Source: Rhodopirellula halodulae (lineage in GTDB: Bacteria; Planctomycetota; Planctomycetia; Pirellulales; Pirellulaceae). Taken from it: a stretch of DNA of 64,000 bases. Each line of letters opens with the position of its first letter. Within the stretch, counting starts at the first letter, position 1. Under the pieces are notes generated by a model. It saw nothing but the letters and a program-made list of their open reading frames with translations. It ran no database searches and was not told where the DNA came from. Below, one piece after another: positions 1-8,960 of this stretch. The DNA lies in the NCBI RefSeq assembly GCF_020966775.1, contig NZ_JAJKFV010000029.1:737001-801000 (forward strand), written 5' to 3'. The position numbers were made by a program, and so were the translations under genes.

Positions 1-700
1 CACCGTTTTGCAGATCAGAGATAAGAACCAAGCTGGCGGGGCCGGGGCCAGAGCGATTGGAGCTGGAGGAAGTTGGACTGGATAATGCTGAGTTCGTTGA
101 TGCTGGTGCATCTTCGGTCTCGCTATTGATCGATGTTTCCGGCCATTGTGCCCAGTCAGCGGCTTCGCGAAGAGCCACGCCCAGATCCGTTGCTTTCCAA
201 CTCAATTGGGTCGCACGCAACGTTTCCATCGCAAGTTGCCGTTGGCCTTCATCCAGCAGTGTGTTGTTGGACTCCCATTCTTTTTTGACCTCTGAGTCAA
301 AGACGAAGATCGCGAATTGATCATTGGCAGAAAGATCCTCGATGACTGATTCCGCTTTCGCGACGGCTTGTTGCCAGAGGTCTTCGCGTTGCATGCTGGC
401 GCTGCGGTCGATGACCAATGCGATTCGTCTGGCCGGGGTTTGATTCAATAGGTCAGCCGAACTGCGAAGGAACGGTCGTGCAAACGCGGCAGCAAGCAAA
501 ATCAACGCCAAGCTGCGAATCAGAAGCAACGGCCATTGATCAAGGCGGCTGCGGCGAGTCAGCCGTGATGGGACCTCACGCAGGAACATCACCGAGCTGA
601 ATGGCACAGAGCCCTTGGGGTGTTGCCGAATCAAGTGAAACAAAATCGGCGCCGCGATAGTCAACGCACCGGCGAAGAAGAGAGGTGCCAGCATGCTCAT
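1..700 (-). CDS. BatA-like membrane protein with VWA domain, partial
   Basis: The frame runs off the left edge, so only the N-terminal 233 residues are visible. It starts with a hydrophobic segment (MLAPLFFAGALTIAAPILF), then a second membrane segment (LLLIRSLALILLAAAFARPF), the double-membrane N-terminus typical of BatA-type proteins. A von Willebrand A domain follows, with a DRSAS metal-site motif (ALVIDRSASM) and, near the edge, the strand SLVLISDLQNG. Its start ATG shares one base (TAATG) with the stop of the DUF58 gene upstream, so the two are probably translationally coupled. Bat proteins work with MoxR ATPases at the membrane in a poorly defined assembly or stress role. Family assignment is strong; function is inferred. 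Confidence 0.85.
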   Translation of the reverse strand, partial: MSMLAPLFFAGALTIAAPILFHLIRQHPKGSVPFSSVMFLREVPSRLTRRSRLDQWPLLLIRSLALILLAAAFARPFLRSSADLLNQTPARRIALVIDRSASMQREDLWQQAVAKAESVIEDLSANDQFAIFVFDSEVKKEWESNNTLLDEGQRQLAMETLRATQLSWKATDLGVALREAADWAQWPETSINSETEDAPASTNSALSSPTSSSSNRSGPGPASLVLISDLQNG

Positions 701-1743
701 TAGGAACCTCCTCCGCCGCCCGCACCCACGCCACCCAGCATTCCCGCACGGCTGGCAGCAATCGGCCGGCGTTGGTGTGCAGAAACGAAGTCTGACAGCG
801 AATCTTGCAAGGGTTGGTCGGTCGTCGTGGTGTAGATCGCCGCGCCAACGGCATTGCAGATCGCTTGCAAACCATCCGCGTGTTCTCGGAATGCGGTTTG
901 GTATGACCGTCGAGTCGCGTCCGGATCAACCTGGATCTTTCGTCCTGTTTCCATGTCCACCAGAACTTTGGATTGATCCACCGAAATTTCAACTTCGTTG
1001 GGATCCAGGACTCTCAGGACGATGACTTCGTGTTGTCGAGATCGTAGTAAAGCGAGCGATCGCTGAAGCTCGTCGGTCGGAGCCAGCATGTCGCTGATCA
1101 ACACGACCAACCCACGCCGCTGCGTGACCGCCGCGATTTGCGACAGCGGGCGGTTCAAGTTGGTTCCCTTGCCGGCGGTGGGACGATCGAGGCATGCGAG
1201 GATTTGGCGCAGGTGCCCCGTGCGGCTTCGAGCCGGAACGACATCGGCGATGGCTTCATCGAAGGTCATCAATCCAACATGGTCACGCTGCAGAGTCAGG
1301 AAGTAAGCCAGCGTTGCCGCCAGGGTTCTGGCGTAGTCCATTTTGCTGTACTCCAGCGAACCGTAAGCCATCGATTGGCTCTGGTCGACCAAGAGATGGC
1401 ATCGCCGGTTGGTTTCGTCTTCGAACTTCTTGATGTAATAACGATCGGTTCTGGCAAAGAGCTTCCAGTCCAGCCCTCGCGGATCATCGCCGGGTGAATA
1501 GGAACGGTATTCACTGAATTCCACCGAAGCACCGTGCAGCGGGCTTCGATGCAGACCGCCAAAGAAACCTTCCACCACCAACTTGGATCGCAACTGAAGG
1601 TTTTTGATCCGCATCAAGGCGTGTGGATCCATGGATGCCGCGGCGTCGGTTCGACCGGTTGCCGTTGCCGACGAGTTCCCTGACCGGCTTGCCTGGCGAG
1701 CGTCCGGTTGCGAAGTACCTGAAAAACGTTGGAACCAGCTCAA
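700..1743 (-). CDS. DUF58 domain protein (VWA-like, MoxR partner)
   Basis: A DUF58 protein, the usual partner of MoxR ATPases. The conserved part begins at MDPHALMRIKNLQLRSKL (near 1632), continues through HRSPLHG, YSPGDDPRGLDWKLFARTDRYYIKKF, and has a VWA-like DQSQS motif (LLVDQSQSM). The start is uncertain. A TTG at 1743 has GGAAG six bases upstream and sits just after the MoxR stop; an ATG at 1632 fits the usual homology start but has no ribosome site; ATGs near 1800 overlap moxR by 56 bp. The 37-residue stretch before 1632 is Ser/Gly/Ala/Thr-rich and may be untranslated. The C-terminus ends in a glycine run. The gene is followed directly by the BatA-like gene. Confidence 0.88.
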   Translation of the reverse strand: MSWFQRFSGTSQPDARQASRSGNSSATATGRTDAAASMDPHALMRIKNLQLRSKLVVEGFFGGLHRSPLHGASVEFSEYRSYSPGDDPRGLDWKLFARTDRYYIKKFEDETNRRCHLLVDQSQSMAYGSLEYSKMDYARTLAATLAYFLTLQRDHVGLMTFDEAIADVVPARSRTGHLRQILACLDRPTAGKGTNLNRPLSQIAAVTQRRGLVVLISDMLAPTDELQRSLALLRSRQHEVIVLRVLDPNEVEISVDQSKVLVDMETGRKIQVDPDATRRSYQTAFREHADGLQAICNAVGAAIYTTTTDQPLQDSLSDFVSAHQRRPIAASRAGMLGGVGAGGGGGS

Positions 1744-1744
1744 T

Positions 1745-2764
1745 TCAGACTTCCGTTGGCGTTTCGGTGAGCAAGCGGGTGACCAGCTTTTCCACATCAA
1801 AACCTTCGGCTTCCGCGCGGTAGCTCAGCAAGACGCGGTGGCGAAGGGTTGGGTGAGCCAACGCTTGAATGTCTTCCGTGCGGACGTGCGCGTGGCCGTT
1901 CAGCAATGCTCTGGCCTTGGCGCCCAGGACCAACGTTTGTGCCGCGCGAAGTCCGGCTCCCCACGACGCGTATTCGTTGACAAAGTCGGGCGTGCCATCT
2001 CGACCGGGGCGGGTCGCAGCGACCAAACGAACGGCGTAAGCCGCAATGGATTCGGCGATGGGAACCCGTCGCACGGCGGCGTGGAAACGTGCCACGTCTT
2101 CTCCAGTGAAAATGGGTTCGATCGGAGCGGGTTTTTGTGCCGTGGTTTGCATCACCACCGCCAATTCGTCTTTGGGCGGCAAGTAATCGATCAAGACATT
2201 GAATAGAAAGCGGTCCAGTTGCGCCTCGGGCAGTGGGTAAGTGCCTTCCATCTCAATCGGGTTTTGCGTCGCCAGTACAAAGAAGGGCTCCTCCAATTCG
2301 TATCGATGACCACCGGCGGTCACCTGATGTTCTTGCATGGCTTCCAACAACGCCGCTTGAGTCTTGGGCGGTGTGCGGTTGATTTCGTCTGCCAAAATCA
2401 CGTTGGCAAAGATGGGGCCTTTGACGAACTGAAGTTCCCGATGGCCATCCGCCGATTGCTCCAAAATCTCTGTTCCGGTGATGTCCGCGGGCATCAAATC
2501 AGGTGTGAATTGGATGCGTTGAAACTTCAGGTGAAAGATTTTCGCGACGCTGCTGACCAACAACGTTTTCGCGAGTCCCGGGGCTCCGGTGATCAAGCAG
2601 TGCCCACCGGCGAAGAGGCAGATCAGCAACTGCTCGATGACTTCTTCTTGGCCGATGATGACTTTGGAGAGTTCTTGAACGATCCGTTCACGTCCCTCGC
2701 GAATTTGTTCCACCACGCGGGCTTCGTCTTCTTGCGTCAAAGTGTCCGTGGTCATGAAGTGCAA
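1745..2764 (-). CDS. MoxR-family AAA+ ATPase
   Basis: A 339-residue AAA ATPase of the MoxR branch. Walker A is GAPGLAKT (about residues 60-67) and Walker B is ILADEINR (about 123-130), followed by the MoxR-typical TPPKTQAALLEAMQE and ATQNPIEMEGTYPLPEAQLDRF. MoxR proteins act as chaperone-like ATPases together with VWA-domain partners, here the DUF58 and BatA-like genes that follow on the same strand. No clear Shine-Dalgarno site precedes the ATG; an alternative ATG lies three codons in. A 107-bp gap with a short tandem repeat separates it from the DUF4159 gene upstream. Confidence 0.95.
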   Translation of the reverse strand: MHFMTTDTLTQEDEARVVEQIREGRERIVQELSKVIIGQEEVIEQLLICLFAGGHCLITGAPGLAKTLLVSSVAKIFHLKFQRIQFTPDLMPADITGTEILEQSADGHRELQFVKGPIFANVILADEINRTPPKTQAALLEAMQEHQVTAGGHRYELEEPFFVLATQNPIEMEGTYPLPEAQLDRFLFNVLIDYLPPKDELAVVMQTTAQKPAPIEPIFTGEDVARFHAAVRRVPIAESIAAYAVRLVAATRPGRDGTPDFVNEYASWGAGLRAAQTLVLGAKARALLNGHAHVRTEDIQALAHPTLRHRVLLSYRAEAEGFDVEKLVTRLLTETPTEV

Positions 2765-2830
2765 TCGGGTTGAAGGAACGAGTCAAAAGAACGGAAGACC
2801 GTTGCGAAGTGAATGAACGAGGTGTCAGAG

Positions 2831-2866
2831 CAAGGTTGAATCAAAGGTCAAGGTTGAACGAAAGGA
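2831..2866. repeat. Short tandem direct repeat (2 x 18 bp)
   Basis: Two adjacent copies of an 18-base unit beginning CAAGGTTGAA, identical at 15 of 18 positions. They lie in the gap between the DUF4159 gene and the moxR gene, so on the coding (minus) strand they are in the leader of the MoxR gene. No function can be assigned from the sequence alone. Confidence 0.55.
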
Positions 2867-2871
2867 GCAGC

Positions 2872-3789
2872 TCAGTGGGTCATCGCGTAGGTCACGATGT
2901 TGATCCCCATCGGGTAGGCTTTCTTGACCGAGAACTCGTCGAAGTACCATTGGTCTTCGCCTTCCCGTTCCCAGCCATCTCCCAAGTCCGTGTTGTGGCA
3001 AATCAGAACCATGATACGGTCCTCATCATCGGTGATCGCTCGATAGTGTGGGGTGCTGGTGTCGCTGCCGTCGGACGACCACTCCCATGAACCAATGCTT
3101 CCGTCACGACCACGACGGGCCGAATTGATCGCGGGGACCTGGGGCTTTTCTTTTAAGTCGTAAACGATGTGGAAAATCTCGTGCGACAGTGGGAGCTCAA
3201 AAGGATCGCGGTCCGGAAAGACACGTTTCAACTCGAAACGCATGTTCTCGTATTGGGAGTCACCCCAAAAGTCATCCACCATCAAGAAGCCGCCGTTCAG
3301 GCAATAACGACGCAAAGCTTTGACCTCTTCGTCGCTGAACGACAATCCGCCGGGTTCAATGATGTAGATGAACGGATAGTCGTAGAGCTCATCGTCGGTC
3401 AGACGGATCACCACCGGATCCGGATTGACCTTGAGCGATGTCAGTTGTTGCAGTCGCAGTGAAAAGTTCAAGTCGCTGTCGGGGTAGTCGGTCCAGCAAC
3501 CGCCCCCGCGTCGTCCGCGACCACCGTAAGAGTCGTACTCGATGCGAACGAAGGTGAAGCAATCCTTGGGGAATTTTGGGTCAACCTCCCAAGTGGGAAC
3601 ACCATTGCGATCCATGGGGAGCGATCGATCACGGTTTCGCCAGTAGCCCCGTTGCGCGACGGCAACGCCGCCCATCGCGAAAATGAGAGTGACCAAGAAC
3701 CAACGCCGCAAAGTTCTCATGGAGGACTTCGCCAAAACAGGACGGCTGTGCGTTTCTGTTTGTTGCTTGTCAGAATCAATCTCCGTCAT
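2872..3789 (-). CDS. DUF4159 domain secreted protein
   Basis: A 305-residue exported protein: a charged N-terminus is followed by a hydrophobic signal segment (RWFLVTLIFAMGGVAVAQ, about residues 28-46). The rest resembles DUF4159: FTFVRIEYDS, the YPFIYIIEPGGLSFSDEEV region, YCLNGGFLMVDDFWG and a Pro-Leu-Ser-His-Glu-Ile-Phe-His segment. DUF4159 proteins resemble glutamine-amidotransferase-like folds and usually accompany MoxR/DUF58/BatA genes in planctomycetes and related phyla; their activity is unknown. The start overlaps the stop of the upstream TPR-peptidase gene as ATGA, which supports this start and suggests coupling. Confidence 0.85.
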   Translation of the reverse strand: MTEIDSDKQQTETHSRPVLAKSSMRTLRRWFLVTLIFAMGGVAVAQRGYWRNRDRSLPMDRNGVPTWEVDPKFPKDCFTFVRIEYDSYGGRGRRGGGCWTDYPDSDLNFSLRLQQLTSLKVNPDPVVIRLTDDELYDYPFIYIIEPGGLSFSDEEVKALRRYCLNGGFLMVDDFWGDSQYENMRFELKRVFPDRDPFELPLSHEIFHIVYDLKEKPQVPAINSARRGRDGSIGSWEWSSDGSDTSTPHYRAITDDEDRIMVLICHNTDLGDGWEREGEDQWYFDEFSVKKAYPMGINIVTYAMTH

Positions 3790-6482
3790 GGCGATGTTTC
3801 CTCCTGGTCCGAATTCGGATGATGCAGCCGATAGAGCAAGCGGTGGGCGTCGCGATACCGGGGGGCAATTTCCAATGCCATCATCACATGGTGTTTCGCG
3901 GGGAAGGTTTCGTCTTGTTCGTCGTAGGACTTCGCAAGTCGGTAGTGCAGACCAGCGGGATCAACCGGATCCAGTTCGAGCAAGGCCGTGAGTGCTTCAA
4001 TGGCTAACTCGTGACGATCCAGTTTCTCCGCCGCGACCGCCGATGCCAAGTGAAACTCAGGCAACAATGGTTGAATGGCCAATGCCTGCTGCGACGCATC
4101 CAGAACGTTGTCCCAGTCTTCATTGGATTGTCCAATGTCGATGAAACGCCGCAGGGAGGGTAAAGCATCGCTGGACTGAGCCAGATTTTCTTGGATCGTG
4201 CGGATTTCTCGTCGTTCCTGCCCCAGCTCACGATGTGTTTGGGCAAGCCATTCCAAAGGACCGTCTCGCTCGGACGTCAGCACGCCCAAGTCCTGCATTC
4301 GCGTCAGTGGGACCAAGGCTTGTTCCCATTGCTCGGCTTCCAAGGCCGCACGCGCCATCTCGCGAAGCGCCCAGTAGTTGTTGGGATTCAAGCGGACCCA
4401 GCCCTTCCATGTTGCCAGGTCGCGACTTTCGGGCAGTGTGTCACGCGACCAATCGGCCAAGCCTTCGTATTGATGAGCCAGCCGTTTGGCATATTCGTCA
4501 AACTGAGCGTCCAGCTTTTGCAGCGAACCCGTGTGTCGGGTCAGAGCATCGTTGATCGGAATTCCCGCCGCCAAATCATCGAGCACGGCGAGCAGTGCGT
4601 CATGACCATGTTGCTCAATCAGGAACTCAACGACCAACGACGATTCGAAGTAGGCAAACTGCAACGCGATCGCTGACGGAGGAGACAAGAAAGCGGCGCT
4701 GAGATCGCTGACGGGGGTCAACTCATCCGAAAGCAACATTGAGCGGTACTGAGGCGTCATCTTTTCGCCCCAGCTTGGGTTGCGTTGACGCTCTTCGTAC
4801 ACCGAGATGCCCTCGCTGAGCCAACGTGGCATTCGATTGTTGGTCTTTTCGAGCGTGACCACGTGACAGAATTCATGCCACAGGACACTCTTCCAATTCG
4901 ATGGCCGTTCACCCTGCGATGCTGGGCTATTGGCCGTGATCACGCGACCGAAGCAAACACCCAAGTACCCTGCCCCGCCCGGCAAACCAAAGGTACGGAT
5001 CGCGAAATCGCTTTGCTCAGGAAAAATCTCAACGATCACCGGTTTGTCCGGTGTGACTTGGTACTTCTCACAAAGTACCTGCTTCGCATCACTGAGCAGG
5101 TTCAAAACCGCATCACCGTACAGTTTGGCTTCTTTGGCATCCATGCGAACGTGGATGCCGTCTCGTTGCAGCTTTTCAAACTTCGACGTGCGGTCTTTCA
5201 GAGTCATCAAGTTGTAAGCGACCACGTTGTAGGGATCGGCTTTGGCAACTTCACCGGCGATCTCCCAGCCAATTTCGTCTTCCCCCAATCGCAGCATGTC
5301 TTGAGCTAGTTGAAAGCTCGCACTCAGGTGCAACGGATTCATGCTGAGGGCGCGGTTTTGATATTCGGCACCTTCTGCAAATCGATACTTTTCGGAAAGT
5401 TTGCGACCGATCAAATGATCGACATCCGCGTTTTGTGACCAGTGAGCCAATGCTGCCGCACGCATTAGTTGCTCGAGTTCGTACTGTCCTTTCAAATGTG
5501 CCACCACAGCCATCAAAGCCCACGCGGAAGGTTCGTGCACGTTGATCTGCAACATCTGATTGGCGATGTCTTTGGCTTCGTCGTATCGTTCCCGGTCGAT
5601 CGCCTTTTCGGCCAACCACTGCAGAGAAGGAAGGTGCCGAGGATTGATCTGCAGAGCCGTTTGGATCTGTGCACCGGCGGCTTGTCCGTCGCTTGGTTCC
5701 AGCGCCAGGGCTAACAGGTGATGCAGGTCGGGCGTTCTTTCGTCCAAACGCTGGGCCTCTTGAAGCGTGTTGGCCGCGACTTGGAAGTCACCTTTTTGAA
5801 TCGCCAGTTCCGCAGTGGCAAGATAAGCATCCAGGAACTCCGGATCACGATCACGCACGCGGTCATAGAACATTTCGAGCACTTCGCGAGCGTCTTCGCC
5901 TTGCTCGGTGAAGTAACGTCCCGCGGCGATCAAGTTGTCTCGTGTGACGTAGCCTGCAAACGCGCGTTGCAATTGGCTGAACAGGTCTGCTTCGGCTTGT
6001 CCGACCTCGTCTTGCATGCCGTTGAACCGAAGCACGTCCAAACCCAAGTAACGCAGCGCGATGCTGGTTGGGTAACGCTGGATGGCCGCTTGATAGGTTT
6101 GTAAAGCATCTTTGTAGTCGCCTTGCACCATTTGGCATCGAATGAGCAGGCGGGGCCAACGTTCACTCCAGACACCGCGTTCGACTTCGAAGGCCGCGGT
6201 TTGTGCCGCCACGTCGTATTGGCCTTCATGGAATTGCTGCACTGCCTCGTCGTAGCTCGCGGCATTGGCGAATGGTGTCGATGCGATGATGCTCAGCAAG
6301 ACCAGCAGGAGCAAGCGAGCAAGCCATTGGCGAGAGCAACTGGAAGGCTGAGCCGATGAAGCCGAGTTCAGAGAAAGCAGTTGTTGAGCTTGTTGTGCAT
6401 CGCGATGTGTTTCGCATCGTTCGTCAACTTGGAAGCAGGTAGCATTCACCAATACAGGTCTCACCAAAACAGGTAGCAACAT
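3786..6482 (-). CDS. TPR protein with peptidase MA-like (HExxH) domain
   Basis: An 898-residue, probably exported protein. A hydrophobic segment at about residues 54-75 (WLARLLLLVLLSIIASTPF ANA) looks like a signal peptide, so the first 50 residues may be a wrong start or a long n-region; no better ATG exists. Residues 80-430 are TPR-like helical repeats. A gluzincin-type metallopeptidase motif follows: HEFCH at 536-540 and a third-ligand glutamate about 17 residues later in PRWLSEGISVYEE, as in peptidase MA-like domains. More TPR-like repeats fill the C-terminus. It is the first gene of the MoxR/BatA-type operon. Proteolytic activity is inferred from the intact motif; the substrate is unknown. 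Confidence 0.85.
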   Translation of the reverse strand: MLLPVLVRPVLVNATCFQVDERCETHRDAQQAQQLLSLNSASSAQPSSCSRQWLARLLLLVLLSIIASTPFANAASYDEAVQQFHEGQYDVAAQTAAFEVERGVWSERWPRLLIRCQMVQGDYKDALQTYQAAIQRYPTSIALRYLGLDVLRFNGMQDEVGQAEADLFSQLQRAFAGYVTRDNLIAAGRYFTEQGEDAREVLEMFYDRVRDRDPEFLDAYLATAELAIQKGDFQVAANTLQEAQRLDERTPDLHHLLALALEPSDGQAAGAQIQTALQINPRHLPSLQWLAEKAIDRERYDEAKDIANQMLQINVHEPSAWALMAVVAHLKGQYELEQLMRAAALAHWSQNADVDHLIGRKLSEKYRFAEGAEYQNRALSMNPLHLSASFQLAQDMLRLGEDEIGWEIAGEVAKADPYNVVAYNLMTLKDRTSKFEKLQRDGIHVRMDAKEAKLYGDAVLNLLSDAKQVLCEKYQVTPDKPVIVEIFPEQSDFAIRTFGLPGGAGYLGVCFGRVITANSPASQGERPSNWKSVLWHEFCHVVTLEKTNNRMPRWLSEGISVYEERQRNPSWGEKMTPQYRSMLLSDELTPVSDLSAAFLSPPSAIALQFAYFESSLVVEFLIEQHGHDALLAVLDDLAAGIPINDALTRHTGSLQKLDAQFDEYAKRLAHQYEGLADWSRDTLPESRDLATWKGWVRLNPNNYWALREMARAALEAEQWEQALVPLTRMQDLGVLTSERDGPLEWLAQTHRELGQERREIRTIQENLAQSSDALPSLRRFIDIGQSNEDWDNVLDASQQALAIQPLLPEFHLASAVAAEKLDRHELAIEALTALLELDPVDPAGLHYRLAKSYDEQDETFPAKHHVMMALEIAPRYRDAHRLLYRLHHPNSDQEETSP

Positions 6483-6726
6483 TGGGCTCGCGGGTGGGGA
6501 CGCAGGCGGGCGCGATGAAGTGGTCGAATGTCTGATTCTACGCTCTCTGCAACCGGCTCGCAGGAATCACGGGGGTTGCCATCGCGACCTCCACAGGAGG
6601 AATCGCTACACTGCCCTGAGCGTGGTTCATGCCGCGAATGGTGCGGAATCCGGGATTCCGTGGCGTGGATGGCTCGCGTGAGACCTCAGCCCCGTTTTGT
6701 ATCAAATTCTGCAGAAGGATCTTCTG

Positions 6727-7425
6727 ATGAGCGAACGACGTTATTCCCTCGAACGTTTCCTGGAAAAAACTCGCGACAAGGATCTCAACCAGGGATTGTT
6801 CGAGCTGGAGTCGGATCGAATGCTCGACATCAATCTCAACGGCGAAGTCTGGACCAAGATGGGATCGATGATCGCATACACGGGCAACGTCCGTTTTGAA
6901 CGCGAAGGAATTCTGTCACAGGGGCTCGGTAACCTGCTCAAAAAAGCCGTCTCCGGCGAAGGCACGGCATTGACGAAGGTCAGCGGGCAGGGATCGGTCT
7001 TTTGTGCTGACAGCGGAAAGAAGATCACGATCTTGGAGCTGCAAAACGAGGCGATTTGCGTCAACGGAAATGACCTCCTCGCGTTCGAAATGTCATTGAA
7101 CTACAACATCAAAATGATGAAGAAGATGACCGCGATGTTGGCGGGCGGCTTGTTCAACATTCGCTTGGAGGGCACGGGAATGGTAGCGGTGACCAGCCAC
7201 TACGATCCTATCACGTTGCCGGTCACGCCTCAGCAGCCCGTGGTCACCGATCCAAATGCGACTGTGCTTTGGTCCGGACAGTTGGAGCCGGAACTTAAAA
7301 CCGACGTCCAGTTCAAAACGATGTTGGGCCGAGGCTCTGGCGAGTCATTGCAATTTCTTTTCCAAGGACATGGTTTCGTAGTGGTTCAACCCTACGAAGA
7401 GGTCGTGTTCCAAAACCAAGGTTGA
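6727..7425 (+). CDS. AIM24 family protein
   Basis: A 232-residue AIM24 (DUF124) protein. Family-like stretches include MIAYTGNVRFEREG, the GEGTALTKVSGQGSVFCAD segment, ITILELQNEAICVNGNDLLAFE and the C-terminal LFNIRLEGTGMVAVTS. AIM24 proteins form trimeric beta-structures related to the TRAP-like fold; the bacterial role is unknown. Start chosen at the ATG of MSERRYSLE, preceded by AGAAGGA; an upstream in-frame ATG lies at 6697. It is the first gene of a tightly packed operon: its TGA overlaps the TTG start of exonuclease III. The 244 bp upstream, shared with the divergent peptidase gene, must hold the promoter. Confidence 0.9.
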   Translation: MSERRYSLERFLEKTRDKDLNQGLFELESDRMLDINLNGEVWTKMGSMIAYTGNVRFEREGILSQGLGNLLKKAVSGEGTALTKVSGQGSVFCADSGKKITILELQNEAICVNGNDLLAFEMSLNYNIKMMKKMTAMLAGGLFNIRLEGTGMVAVTSHYDPITLPVTPQQPVVTDPNATVLWSGQLEPELKTDVQFKTMLGRGSGESLQFLFQGHGFVVVQPYEEVVFQNQG

Positions 7426-8192
7426 TCGAGACGTTGAAACTGATCTCATGGAATGTCAACGGCATCCGCGCCGCAATGAACAAAGGCTTTCGCGAATTTG
7501 TGGAAGCCGAGCAGCCGGATGTGCTGTGTCTGCAGGAGACCAAGGCTGAACCCCAACAAGTCGATCTGGCTTGGGCGGAGGAGTTGGGCTACCACCAAGA
7601 ATGGAATCCCGCGACCAAGAAAGGTTACTCCGGCGTGTCGACTTGGAGCCGAGTGAAACCCACCAAAGTCACCAAAGGACTGGACCTGGAAGAGCATGAC
7701 AACGAAGGTCGCGTTCTGACGACCACGTTCGAAGATTTTCATCTGGTCAATGTCTACACGCCGAACGCCCAACGTGGATTGGCTCGTTTGGATTACCGCA
7801 TGCAGTGGGATGAAGTTTTTCTGGACTACGTCAAGAAACTCAATCGTCGCAAACCGGTGTTGTTTTGTGGCGATGTCAATTGTGCCCACAAAGAAATCGA
7901 TCTGGCCAACCCGAAAGCCAATCGCAAGAACGCCGGGTTCAGCGACGAAGAACGGGCGGGCTTGGACGCGGTTGCAGACGCGGGGTTCATCGATTCGTTT
8001 CGCGAATTTCACGAGGGGCCAGGGCATTATTCGTGGTGGACGTATCGCAGCGACGCCCGAGCCAGAAACATCGGCTGGCGTTTGGATTACTTTTGGGTGG
8101 CGAAGAAGTTCTGGGATCGCGTGGCGGATGCTCAGATTCGATGCGAGATCCATGGATCGGATCATTGCCCTGTTGAGTTGACGTTGAAGTGA
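7422..8192 (+). CDS. xthA: Exodeoxyribonuclease III
   Basis: A 256-residue member of the exonuclease III/AP endonuclease family (EEP fold), which cuts at abasic sites and removes nucleotides from 3' ends during base excision repair. All key motifs are present: WNVNGIRA at the N-terminus, LCLQETKAE (metal-binding Glu), the YTPNAQRG region, GDVNCAHKEID (catalytic Asp/Asn), LDYFWV and the C-terminal SDHCPVELTL (catalytic Asp-His). Length is usual for the family. The start is TTG, overlapping the AIM24 stop as TTGA, and its own stop overlaps the next GTG start as GTGA, so translation is likely coupled through the operon. Confidence 0.95.
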   Translation: MIETLKLISWNVNGIRAAMNKGFREFVEAEQPDVLCLQETKAEPQQVDLAWAEELGYHQEWNPATKKGYSGVSTWSRVKPTKVTKGLDLEEHDNEGRVLTTTFEDFHLVNVYTPNAQRGLARLDYRMQWDEVFLDYVKKLNRRKPVLFCGDVNCAHKEIDLANPKANRKNAGFSDEERAGLDAVADAGFIDSFREFHEGPGHYSWWTYRSDARARNIGWRLDYFWVAKKFWDRVADAQIRCEIHGSDHCPVELTLK

Positions 8193-8890
8193 AACTGCCG
8201 CTGCCTTCCGTTCGAAAGTTGTTTCGAGATCACTTCTCGGAAGAATCGCCGATTGAGATCGATCCCGCTCAACGCGCCGCGTTGATCAAGGAGTGGCGGG
8301 GCAAGCTCGAGCGAATTGAGGGCGTTCGTTTGACCAACCATCCCGGTGATCGAGATTCTCGATCGCCGACATGGGTCCGGTTCACCATTCCCGATCCGAA
8401 TGAATCAAGGACCTATTACCGATCCGACGAGCTGCGTTTGGAACGCAGTCAGCAAGGCGAATTGCTCTTTGTTTTTGGTCGACTGAATCGCGAGGTCACC
8501 GCCTTGGTCAGCGATTTCTCGGAGCTGGAGAGTTTTGTCGCGGAGGTGCTGAGGCGTTACGTCAAACGCCGGGCCGGAGAGGCCAAACGCGAAAAAGTCC
8601 GCTCAATGAAGTCCAAAGCGATCGTGGCGAGGGTCAAGGCACTGGCCAAGGAGGAACAATTTGATTTCGCGACCAGCATGGACACCCAAAAGCTGAAGCT
8701 CTTCGTGAAGCTGTCCGGTCAGCACATGATCGAGATTCATATTCCGTTCACGCGGTTTGAAAAGGTGCTGCCGCAGTTGCAGCAAACCATTCGTACGCTT
8801 CGGTCGCTGTACGACGACGGGCTGCGATTCAAGATGATCGGGTTCATGCAGGCCGATTGGCGAACCGAATGGATTCGTCATGATGAGTGA
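8189..8890 (+). CDS. Hypothetical protein in the AIM24-ExoIII-MoxR-VWA operon
   Basis: A 233-residue protein I do not recognise. It is soluble, with no signal or membrane segment. The N-terminal 110 residues look mixed alpha/beta (WVRFTIPDPNESRTYYRSDELRLERS, ELLFVFGRL), the centre (about 125-155) is very basic and helical (RRYVKRRAGEAKREKVRSMK), and the C-terminus contains a segment LKLFVKLSGQHMIEIHIPF. The basic stretch could bind nucleic acid, but no named motif supports this. The start is GTG, overlapping the xthA stop by four bases. Its position between a repair nuclease and a MoxR ATPase is the main clue to its role. Confidence 0.85.
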   Translation: MKLPLPSVRKLFRDHFSEESPIEIDPAQRAALIKEWRGKLERIEGVRLTNHPGDRDSRSPTWVRFTIPDPNESRTYYRSDELRLERSQQGELLFVFGRLNREVTALVSDFSELESFVAEVLRRYVKRRAGEAKREKVRSMKSKAIVARVKALAKEEQFDFATSMDTQKLKLFVKLSGQHMIEIHIPFTRFEKVLPQLQQTIRTLRSLYDDGLRFKMIGFMQADWRTEWIRHDE

Positions 8891-8960
8891 GGCGATTGTT
8901 CGCAGCGAAAGTGAACGAAGCCACGATTGAGTCTTTGCACCACAACGATGAGATGTTCCT

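Noticed and set aside
1604-2773. Plus-strand frames over the MoxR gene
   Set aside because: They overlap a clear MoxR ATPase on the other strand and have no recognisable features.
8881-8930. 16-codon reading frame (ATGATGAGTGAG...) between the unknown gene and the MoxR-like gene
   Set aside because: Too short to separate from chance; no leader-peptide features such as regulatory codon runs or an attenuator.
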